Assembly: GCA_001603005.1 (NCBI GenBank)
Contig: LVAJ01000016.1
Location: 1-64,000, forward strand
Length of the DNA stretch: 64,000 nt
Direction of reading: 5' to 3'
From: Clostridiales bacterium Firm_04
GTDB lineage: Bacteria; Bacillota; Clostridia; Oscillospirales; Ruminococcaceae
Part shown: piece by piece, positions 1 to 6,686 of the stretch
Layout: every line of letters begins with the position of its first letter
Numbering within the stretch: the stretch's first letter is position 1
Program-made: the position numbers and the translations under genes
Notes under the pieces: generated by a model
The model's input: only the letters and a program-made list of their open reading frames with translations
The model's database searches: none
What the model was told of the DNA's origin: nothing

Positions 1-356
1 TTCGTCGGATCGTCTTCGTCAAGAAACAGCACCACGATCTTCTGATCGTATGTCTGCGAACTAATGACGCGCACAAGACCGGTTTCACGGTCAAATTCCA
101 CATTGGTCACCGCATAGGTCGGTTCTGCTGCCGCAGCTGCCCGAAGCGGTTCGGCAGTTGGTGTTTTGCTGGCTTCCTGCTGTTCGGCAAGATATTTACC
201 GAGCGAATTTTTCCCCTCCAGCCTGCTTCCGGCAGATTGCTGTTTTGCAGTCTGCGCAGGTTCGGTTATGCTTGTGCTGCTGCGCGGTGTCTCACTGAGC
301 AGTGCTGTGGAACAGAGCACTGCACTCAGAACGCCCGCAATCACTTTTTTGATCAT
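1..356 (-). CDS. Secreted protein, N-terminal part (runs off window)
   Basis: The ATG at 356 is chosen because a TAGGAGT ribosome site lies 8 bases upstream (364-370). The first 118 codons are visible and the gene continues past position 1. The protein opens with MIKKVIAGVLSAVLCSTALL, a typical signal peptide, followed by a Ser/Thr/Ala/Gln-rich stretch of about 60 residues that looks like a disordered linker. After that comes a more structured segment with TYAVTNVEFDRETG. No family can be named from this fragment. It is transcribed divergently from the dockerin protein at 957, with a strong promoter and two inverted repeats in the 600-bp gap between them. Export is well supported; function is unknown. 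Confidence 0.75.
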   Translation of the reverse strand, partial: MIKKVIAGVLSAVLCSTALLSETPRSSTSITEPAQTAKQQSAGSRLEGKNSLGKYLAEQQEASKTPTAEPLRAAAAAEPTYAVTNVEFDRETGLVRVISSQTYDQKIVVLFLDEDDPT

Positions 357-378
357 CGCATTCACTCCTACTCTTATT

Positions 379-442
379 TTGGAATATCTCCCGATAATAT
401 TCCAATGAGTTGATTATAGCATACTGTTGACTTTTTTGTCAA
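379..442 (-). promoter_or_regulatory. Promoter with operator-like inverted repeats for the gene ending at 1
   Basis: On the minus strand, TTGACA (437-442) and TATAAT (413-418) are separated by 18 bp. The -35 box is part of the palindrome TTGACTTTTTTGTCAA (427-442). Downstream of the -10 lies a perfect 9-bp inverted repeat, TTGGAATAT (379-387) and ATATTCCAA (397-405), with a 9-bp spacer, placed at about +1 to +30. That is a usual repressor position. Confidence 0.7.
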
Positions 443-873
443 GTATCATGATTAAAAATGTAATTTTTTTGCGATTGTCAGACGGAAAGCGCATTTTTTG
501 CATGCGGATCCTTTAACAAAAAGTGAATCTGAACAGTAAATCGTGAAAAATCAAACGATCCCACACTCCCTTTTCATGGGATTCCAGTTTCGCCGGAGTC
601 GCGAATATTATCCGGTTTACCGATATTACTTGGTTTGCCGATTTGCGCCATCATCGCGTGCGATCATTAACATTTTCTACAATGCGTTTCGTTTATCAGA
701 AAACAAACGATGTGCACGCAGAGAGACGGAATTTGTTTGCAAAATCTAACGGATTTGGTCAAAATGGCATGATATGAATTTGATGTTATTTGATTTTTTA
801 TGTAATCTCATAATTTTTCCAATCACAAATGAATTTTCCTCTGTGTCGAACGCACAAACTTTCGCATGCCCTA
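443..873. other. Non-coding gap with a small TTATCCGGW nonamer cluster
   Basis: No credible gene lies here: the one short ORF has no ribosome site and no recognisable content. From 608 to 652 there are five in-phase 9-bp units (TTATCCGGT, TTACCGATA, TTACTTGGT, TTGCCGATT, TGCGCCATC) of the type that forms the large array at 42782-43150. The rest is AT-rich with no other structure that I can support. Confidence 0.5.
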
Positions 874-902
874 TTGACTTATCCGGAATCATCCGCTATA
901 CT
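874..902 (+). promoter_or_regulatory. Promoter of the 957 gene with a nonamer in its spacer
   Basis: TTGACT (874-879) and TATACT (897-902) are 17 bp apart. The spacer contains an exact TTATCCGGA unit (879-887) followed in phase by ATCATCCGC. A protein bound to the nonamer would cover the promoter. Confidence 0.7.
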
Positions 903-956
903 GAAACTATTGATGCATCAATCATAGAATTACACGAAGTACGGAGATTTTGAAAA

Positions 957-2693
957 ATGAAAACACGCAAAAGAATCATCTCTGCTGTGCTTTCCGCTGC
1001 AATCGCCGGCGGTGTGCTCGCAGCAAATTCAGCTTCTTTTTGTCTCACTGCATCCGCAATGACAAACACAAAATTTTACACGCAGCAGCAGTTCGAGTCC
1101 AATTGGTATTCGCTGATCCAGCAGGAAAAGCAGAAGTATCCGGAGAAGGTCAACGGGCAGCAGTGCTACTGGAACGGCTCCGATCCGGACAGCTATACCC
1201 AGACGCCGTGCCTGCACAACGGCGGCTACAACTTCATGATGTGCATGCATATCTCGGTTCCGTTCACGCAGTATGAGTCCACGACCTACAAATCGTTCCG
1301 CGAAGTGGATCTGCAGAACAGACCGAAAGAATACAGCCAGTGCATCGCTTTTGCCGCAAAGCTGCAGGAAGATATCTTTCAGACGGGCGATATCATTCGA
1401 TATGATATGGTGAACGGTCAGTATCAGGATCTCGACGGAAACTGGCATACCTATTATCCGAAAAACGGCGATTCTGTGCGCATTGACAATCATCACAGCA
1501 TTTTCATCACCAATGCAAACTATTCCGGCGTCACGTTCGCGCAGTGCAATGCGAACGATCAGTGCGAGATCGACTGGGATGCCACACAGTATGAGAATCA
1601 GACGATCACTGCTGCTTATCTGCGTCAGCATGCGTCCTATGTCGAGCGTCCGGCTCTCTGCGGAGACCTGAACCTCGACGGCAATATCAACAGCAGAGAT
1701 GCCGCAATTTTCGCAGAAACAATGATGACAAACGGCGGCAGGATCGGCAACACGCCGGACAGCGCGTTCGACGCAAACAACGATCTGCGCATTGACGAAC
1801 AGGACTATAACAGAATCCTGCATATGTCCGGCAGCGCGTTCCAGTCCACCCGCTATGTCAACGGCAGCCGCGGCGTCTGCACAAGCCGCTGGAACCGAGT
1901 CTATGAAGATAAAGGTGACTTCCTTGTGAACGGCGGCATTTATGCAACGCGCTGCAACACAGAAGGCGGCGTTTCCTTCATCGGCGTGCTGGACAACAAT
2001 GTCACATCGTTCTCTGTTCCGGAGCAGGTCACAAATCCGGCAAACGGTCAGACCTACACGGTCACAGAGATCGGCTATGCGGCTCCGCAGGCGCCGAACA
2101 CGATCTGGATCAAGAATCTGCAGTCTGTCTCCGTCCCGAAGACCGTCCGGAAGATCGCGAAGAAGGCGTTCCACAACACAAGTCTGAAAAGCATCACATT
2201 CACAAACGATTCCCAGCTGAATGAGATCGACGAATATGCATTCTTCGGCACCAGACTGACGAGCATCACCCTGCCGTCGAGCCTCACGACGATCTGCGCG
2301 AACGCGTTCAACTCCTGCGCGCAGCTTGAATCAGTCGTCATCCGCGCAAACAGCGTCAATGACTGCTCGCTCAGACAGATCGGCAACAACGCATTTCAGG
2401 GCTGCACGGCGCTGGATTATTTCAGAATCCCGAACAATACCGTATACGCAATCAGATTCGGTACAACGACGGGCGTTTTCGATGCAAATGCATCCCTTCG
2501 CCTTGAGCTGCCGAACACAAGCTCGACTCAGGGTGTTCTGAATCTCCAGACCGCTGACGCAAACAAGTTCCGCAACAGCTCGCTCCGGATCTACGCCGGC
2601 AATTACCGCATCAGAGAGTACAACGGCAGCAGCTATGTCCGCCAGCTCGTGAGCAAGTCGAACAAGGCGCTCGAGTGGGTTTACCCGAGCTGA
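957..2693 (+). CDS. Secreted CHAP-like / dockerin / LRR (BspA-like) protein
   Basis: 578 aa. A signal peptide (MKTRKRIISAVLSAAIAGGV) is followed by an N-terminal domain of about 200 residues with SQCIAFA and DNHHSIFIT, a Cys and His arrangement like CHAP/NlpC-type cysteine hydrolases or amidases. Residues around 236-295 form a dockerin-like pair of calcium loops (GDLNLDGNINSRD and DANNDLRIDEQD), placed in the middle of the protein rather than at the end. The C-terminal half carries BspA-type leucine-rich repeats (VPKTVRKIAKKAFHNTSLK, ITLPSSLTTICANAF). Inferred role: a cell-surface or cellulosome-attached enzyme acting on peptidoglycan or protein. The start is followed by a clear secretion signal. 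A palindromic element begins 4 bases after the stop. The catalytic assignment is an inference from two motifs. Confidence 0.85.
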   Translation: MKTRKRIISAVLSAAIAGGVLAANSASFCLTASAMTNTKFYTQQQFESNWYSLIQQEKQKYPEKVNGQQCYWNGSDPDSYTQTPCLHNGGYNFMMCMHISVPFTQYESTTYKSFREVDLQNRPKEYSQCIAFAAKLQEDIFQTGDIIRYDMVNGQYQDLDGNWHTYYPKNGDSVRIDNHHSIFITNANYSGVTFAQCNANDQCEIDWDATQYENQTITAAYLRQHASYVERPALCGDLNLDGNINSRDAAIFAETMMTNGGRIGNTPDSAFDANNDLRIDEQDYNRILHMSGSAFQSTRYVNGSRGVCTSRWNRVYEDKGDFLVNGGIYATRCNTEGGVSFIGVLDNNVTSFSVPEQVTNPANGQTYTVTEIGYAAPQAPNTIWIKNLQSVSVPKTVRKIAKKAFHNTSLKSITFTNDSQLNEIDEYAFFGTRLTSITLPSSLTTICANAFNSCAQLESVVIRANSVNDCSLRQIGNNAFQGCTALDYFRIPNNTVYAIRFGTTTGVFDANASLRLELPNTSSTQGVLNLQTADANKFRNSSLRIYAGNYRIREYNGSSYVRQLVSKSNKALEWVYPS

Positions 2694-2697
2694 ATAA

Positions 2698-3050
2698 GGT
2701 ATCGCTTCGCGATGATTTATAATGGGCTTTCAGCCCAAACCTGACCAAAGGGATTGTATCCCTTTGGAATCCCATTATGGGATGTGAAATCTATTTCACG
2801 ATTCAGCATTCACTTTTCCCGCTGGGAGTAGTCGCGCCACAGAAGCCGCGTTCAGCGGCGTGTACTGTGAATGCTGGGTGCGCTACGCTGCCGCACTCCG
2901 GAGGGGAACGGCAGCGGGCACTGCCCGCTCAAGGGACAGATGTCCCTTGAGAATCCCATTATGGGATGTGAAATCTATTTCACGATTCAGCATTCACTTT
3001 ATAATATGAAATTGCCCCGAAGTGCTTTGATTGCGCTTCGGGGCAATGTT
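2698..3050 (+). repeat. Modular palindromic 3' element, copy 1, ending in a terminator hairpin
   Basis: The element starts 4 bases after the stop of the upstream gene. It is a chain of short palindromes: ATCGCTTCGCGAT, GGGCTTTCAGCCC, CCAAAGGGATTGTATCCCTTTGG (described by its arms, 2750-2766), ATCCCATTATGGGAT and GTGAAATCTATTTCAC. The 50 bases at 2767-2816 are repeated exactly at 2951-3000. Between them is a module with GCGGGCACTGCCCGC. It closes with ATTGCCCCGAAG (3011-3022) and CTTCGGGGCAAT (3036-3047) followed by GTTTTTT, a convincing terminator. Related copies occur at 27836, 40541, 60785 and, in part, 25511. Confidence 0.8.
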
Positions 3051-3087
3051 TTTTCGGATGATATGGGATTCTGTCCGCACAGCAGGA

Positions 3088-4590
3088 TCATGTCCATGCT
3101 CTGGCGGCATCATTGTAATATTGGATCAAAACAGGCTTTGTCAGCTGGTTGACCGCAATGTCATCTGCGCGTTCATCCTTGCCGAATGCAAACAGCGCAG
3201 GCAGCGTTTCTTCTGTCAGATAGCGGGTTTCCGTGAAGAGCGGATGATGCTGGATCAGCTCTGAGCCGGATGCCATATTGAAGCCCCAGTCGCCGAATGC
3301 CGGAACCTGCAAATGGTACGGCTTGACCGCAAGTCCCTCGCTTTCGATCGTCCGGCTGATGCACCAGAACGCTCTGGATGCATAATACGGGCTTGTGGAC
3401 TGCACATTCAGAATACCGCCATCCGTCAGATGACCGGCGCACATCCGGTAGAATACATTTGTATAGAGTTTTGCCAGTGCTTCATTGTTCGGATCAGGCA
3501 GATCCACAAGGATCACATCGAACAGTTCCCTGCTGTGCTCCAGATACTCATAAGCATCCAGATTGTGAACCGTGACGCGCGGATCGGTCAGCGATCCGCA
3601 GTTCAGCGCCTTGATCTGCGGATCTTCGCTGCAAAGCTTTGTCATGCCGCTGTCCAGATCAATCAGCGTGATATGCTTCACTTCGGGATACCGCAGCAAT
3701 TCGCGAAGCGCAAGACCGTCGCCGCCGCCGAGCACCAGTATCTCTGAACGTTCTGCCGCATATGCCATCGGCACATGGACAAGGCATTCATGATAGCGGT
3801 ATTCATCGGCAGAGGAGAACTGACAGTTTCCGTCAATATAAAGCCGCATGTCGTCACGGTGCTTGGTGACGACGATTTTCTGATAGGCAGTCTGCTCGAT
3901 CCGGATGACATCGTCACGGTAGAGTCCGCCCTCGATCCTTCTTCCGACATTTTCCGCAAAGAACATGCCGACCGCCATGCAGCCGAGCAGGATTGCAGAG
4001 CCGATGCGGTATGCTGTCCGATGCTTCAGACGGCTGCCGTAGCGGTTGATGATGAGCACTGCCGCCAGCAAATTGAGCGAACCTGCGAGAAATGAGGTCG
4101 CAAAATATCCGAGATGCGGCAGAAGCAGCAGCGGAAATGCGATCGAGCCGATGAGACCGCCGATGTAATCGAATGAGAAGATCGAGGAGAGCGTTATACG
4201 CAGTTCTTTCTGTTCCGATTCGATGATGCGCGTCAGGAGCGGAATTTCAAGACCGGCAAATGTGCCGATCACCAGAATTTCCGCATACATTACGAGCGCA
4301 TAGGATTCCAGATACAAATTTGCAAGGAATAGTGAGAGCGCACTCAGTCCGCCGACAATGCCGATGCCGATCTCTACATTTGCAAACCAGCCCCAGAGAT
4401 GATTCCGGATAAACTTTGACAGAAAAGAACCGATGCCGAGCGCAAACATATAAAGTCCGATCGTTACCGAATACTGGAGTGTGGAATCGCCGATCAGATA
4501 AGAACTGACCGCGCTGATGATCAGCTCATAGACCATCGAGCAGCCCGAGATCATCAGCGTTGTCAGCATCAGGAGCCGAAATTGCTTCAT
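3088..4590 (-). CDS. Membrane-fused spermidine synthase-like protein
   Basis: 500 aa. The N-terminal ~200 residues contain about six or seven hydrophobic helices (SMVYELIISAVSSYLIG, ILVIGTFAGLEIPLL), as in the transmembrane-fused branch of spermidine synthases. The C-terminal half is an aminopropyltransferase Rossmann fold with the nucleotide-binding EILVLGGGDGLALREL, ITLIDLD and DVILVDLPDP. Polyamine synthases of this type transfer the aminopropyl group of decarboxylated AdoMet. It is the last gene of a four-gene operon with an AdoMet decarboxylase at the head, which supports that reaction. Only 4 bases separate it from the DUF350 gene. The acceptor substrate cannot be read from the sequence, and a membrane location could mean a lipid- or transport-linked role. 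Confidence 0.88.
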   Translation of the reverse strand: MKQFRLLMLTTLMISGCSMVYELIISAVSSYLIGDSTLQYSVTIGLYMFALGIGSFLSKFIRNHLWGWFANVEIGIGIVGGLSALSLFLANLYLESYALVMYAEILVIGTFAGLEIPLLTRIIESEQKELRITLSSIFSFDYIGGLIGSIAFPLLLLPHLGYFATSFLAGSLNLLAAVLIINRYGSRLKHRTAYRIGSAILLGCMAVGMFFAENVGRRIEGGLYRDDVIRIEQTAYQKIVVTKHRDDMRLYIDGNCQFSSADEYRYHECLVHVPMAYAAERSEILVLGGGDGLALRELLRYPEVKHITLIDLDSGMTKLCSEDPQIKALNCGSLTDPRVTVHNLDAYEYLEHSRELFDVILVDLPDPNNEALAKLYTNVFYRMCAGHLTDGGILNVQSTSPYYASRAFWCISRTIESEGLAVKPYHLQVPAFGDWGFNMASGSELIQHHPLFTETRYLTEETLPALFAFGKDERADDIAVNQLTKPVLIQYYNDAARAWT

Positions 4591-4594
4591 GGTA

Positions 4595-5026
4595 TTAAAG
4601 AATCACCCCGCTGATCGTCAGGGCAAGACCGATGAAAATGCCTGCGACCATGATGCCGGCTGCGGTATTGCCCTTGCCGATCTCATCGTTGAGATTATAC
4701 TGCTTGTGCAGAAAGCGGATCGCAATATAGCCGATCATGAAAAATGCAATGCCTGCCAAAAAATAGATCACGCTGCTCAGCATTCCGGAAAGAAGTGTTT
4801 CCTCAGCTGCTTCTGCTGCCGGTGAACTGATCGCCGCGCGCAGCAGCAATCCGACACCGATATTTGTTCCTGCGGAAACAAAGCCGACAGCACGATTGTC
4901 TTTTTTGATCTCCTCGGGGAATGAACACGGAATAATGAGGTCGATCAGGAAATTGCCGAGCATCATCAGCAGGATGCCTGCGCAGGAATAAACTGCCACT
5001 TCAAAAAGATCATTCAGATAGTTCAT
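4595..5026 (-). CDS. DUF350 family membrane protein
   Basis: 143 aa with four hydrophobic helices in two similar halves: helix - loop with IKKDNRAVGFVSAGTNIGVG, and helix - loop with DEIGKGNTAAGIMVAGIFIG. This repeated N-x-A-x-G pattern is the mark of DUF350. The family's function is not established. DUF350 genes are known to sit beside DUF4178 and polyamine-type genes, as here. Ribosome site AGGTTCC is weak, but the ATG at 5026 follows the DUF4178 stop by 17 bases. It is likely translated as part of the polyamine operon and probably works in the membrane with the spermidine synthase-like partner. Confidence 0.85.
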   Translation of the reverse strand: MNYLNDLFEVAVYSCAGILLMMLGNFLIDLIIPCSFPEEIKKDNRAVGFVSAGTNIGVGLLLRAAISSPAAEAAEETLLSGMLSSVIYFLAGIAFFMIGYIAIRFLHKQYNLNDEIGKGNTAAGIMVAGIFIGLALTISGVIL

Positions 5027-5043
5027 AGGAACCTCCCATTTTG

Positions 5044-6120
5044 TTATTTTCCGGCATTCAGACCGCCGCCCGAAGCCGAACGTGCATTAATGCTGCTCTG
5101 CCGGATGCTGCTTGCGTAATCAACGAAACGGTTGCTTCTGTCGTAAGAGAAATCGGAATCGCTGTATGAGCTGTAAGGCGATGCTGAATGATGATAGGCG
5201 GAATAATCCGAATTGTATCCCGTGGAATGATAGAACGAATGATAATAATGTGATGCGCGCCGCGAACCTCTGTAAAGATCGTTTTCCGTTTTATAAGCGT
5301 ATTTCCGGTTGGAAACCTGCACATACAGACAGTTCTGATCCTCTGACGGATAGACGATACAGTATTCTTTTTCGGTCAGAATTGCGACAGCGCCGTTTTC
5401 TTCTTCCTCATCCTGCTGAACATACTGCGTTTTGCCGTCGATCGCGTAGAGAATATCCGCGACAACAGCGTCGATGGTGTCTCCCGCCTGCGCTCTGTAG
5501 ATCTTCGCCTTCTGGTTGTCATTTCCGGTAACGGATGTCTCATAGGTATATTCATTTGCATGCTTGAGATATTTGCTGATTTTCGGCTGAAATTCAATCG
5601 AAGAAAGGAGCGGGGCGAACATGCAGGCTGCAAATATCAGAACCATAACTCCTACAACAGCAAGAAGCGGAAACCACTGCGCTCTGGCATATGCCGGATC
5701 ATTCCGTACAAAAACGATCTCATCTTTGTCCAGATAATGACCGGTAGACCACTCCGTTCCGTCTGACCAGATCTCGACGGAGATGATGCGCTCCTCTGTC
5801 GGATCCTCATATTCCGAAAACGACGCAGAGTCGCCATAAGCAACATCAACAAGGCCGCCGCGGTTCAGCACGGTCTCCTCGCCCTCGTCAACCTTATGAT
5901 ACGTATGAAAAAAAGACGGCTGTGCATTTGTCATATAGGAAATGGAATATTCCTGATAGACATCATCTATGCTCAGCCACGCCTCCCGCTCTGTTTCCAT
6001 ATCGAGAAGCCGGTATTCATCCCATTCGCAGTAGTCTCTCTGGTTCCGGTACCGGATTTTTCCGACAACGCGGAATCCTCTGTTTTCAACGGCGATGACG
6101 TCGCCAATTTCAAAATTCAA
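5044..6120 (-). CDS. DUF4178-type protein with one transmembrane helix
   Basis: 358 aa. The N-terminal ~130 residues match the DUF4178 pattern (FEIGDVIAVENRGFRVVG, then EWDEYRLLDMETEREAWLS). A single hydrophobic helix follows (WFPLLAVVGVMVLIFAACMF, about residues 168-187), then an extracytoplasmic or cytoplasmic region and a Ser/Tyr/His-rich tail. The start is TTG at 6120, chosen because GGAGG lies 9 bases upstream and the TTGA overlaps the TGA stop of speD, which implies translational coupling. DUF4178 is of unknown function. Its recurrent neighbours (DUF350, polyamine enzymes, envelope-stress proteins) point to a membrane-associated process. Confidence 0.83.
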   Translation of the reverse strand: MNFEIGDVIAVENRGFRVVGKIRYRNQRDYCEWDEYRLLDMETEREAWLSIDDVYQEYSISYMTNAQPSFFHTYHKVDEGEETVLNRGGLVDVAYGDSASFSEYEDPTEERIISVEIWSDGTEWSTGHYLDKDEIVFVRNDPAYARAQWFPLLAVVGVMVLIFAACMFAPLLSSIEFQPKISKYLKHANEYTYETSVTGNDNQKAKIYRAQAGDTIDAVVADILYAIDGKTQYVQQDEEEENGAVAILTEKEYCIVYPSEDQNCLYVQVSNRKYAYKTENDLYRGSRRASHYYHSFYHSTGYNSDYSAYHHSASPYSSYSDSDFSYDRSNRFVDYASSIRQSSINARSASGGGLNAGK

Positions 6121-6467
6121 GTACCATATCCTCCTTTCAGGTCACGCTCGATCCGGCGGATGCGGCATTCTGCGGCGCCGAATGCGTTTCCGAGTGCTTC
6201 GGCAGTTTCCTGCGGCACACCGGCACTGCATGAAAAAATATCGACAGCCGCATAGCCGTATTCCGGCCATGTATGAATCGAAAAATGTGATGTTGTAATG
6301 ACAGCGATATATGAAATGCCGATCGGCTCAAAACGATGCATACATTCTTTTACAATCTCTGCTCCGACTGCCTGCACCGCTGCTCTTGCAGCAGACTGCA
6401 CAAATGCCGGATCATCCAGCAGCTCCGGCGCACAGCCGTACAGATCTACAATCAGCTGTTCAGCCAC
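6117..6467 (-). CDS. speD: S-adenosylmethionine decarboxylase proenzyme
   Basis: 116 aa from the GTG at 6467. The family core is clear: DLYGC near the start, then TTSHFSIHTWPEYGYAAVDIF. In this family the Ser of the (E/T)SH motif is converted to the pyruvoyl cofactor by self-cleavage, and that Ser is present. The enzyme makes decarboxylated AdoMet, the aminopropyl donor for the synthase three genes downstream. Start choice: GTG 6467 has GAGGTG 9 bases upstream. An ATG at 6500 would add 11 residues but has no ribosome site and lies about 10 bases from the predicted transcription start. Any start further upstream would precede the promoter. Confidence 0.9.
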   Translation of the reverse strand: MAEQLIVDLYGCAPELLDDPAFVQSAARAAVQAVGAEIVKECMHRFEPIGISYIAVITTSHFSIHTWPEYGYAAVDIFSCSAGVPQETAEALGNAFGAAECRIRRIERDLKGGYGT

Positions 6468-6516
6468 CCTTTCTGTCACCTCGTTTCTGCGGGCGGGCAT
6501 TTTGATGTGTGTGCCC

Positions 6517-6545
6517 ATTATACCATATTTTTGAAAAAAAAGCAA
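6517..6545 (-). promoter_or_regulatory. Promoter of the speD operon
   Basis: On the minus strand TTGCTT (6540-6545) and TATAAT (6517-6522) are separated by exactly 17 bp. Transcription would start near 6510, leaving a leader of about 40 bases before the GTG at 6467. Confidence 0.75.
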
Positions 6546-6626
6546 CGGGTGAAAAGCGAAAACTGTCACGGCAATACCGCATCAGCGCATGCCAGCCGGA
6601 AAGCTGATTCCCCGTCACCATGCAGA

Positions 6627-6662
6627 ATCCCCCGATCAGAACAGGCGTTCCGGTCGGGGGAT
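6627..6662 (-). terminator. Hairpin after the 6687-10418 gene
   Basis: An 11-bp stem (6627-6637 with 6652-6662, one G-U pair) with a 14-base loop lies 25 bases after the stop of the LRR-dockerin gene. The U-tract is poor on the minus strand, so it may act as a 3' stabiliser as much as a terminator. Confidence 0.55.
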
Positions 6663-6686
6663 CGTTGTTTTGCGGGATCCGGCGGA

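Noticed and set aside
2871..3264. Short ORFs inside the palindromic element and the spermidine synthase 3' end
   Set aside because: They arise from the repeats and from the opposite strand of a real gene.
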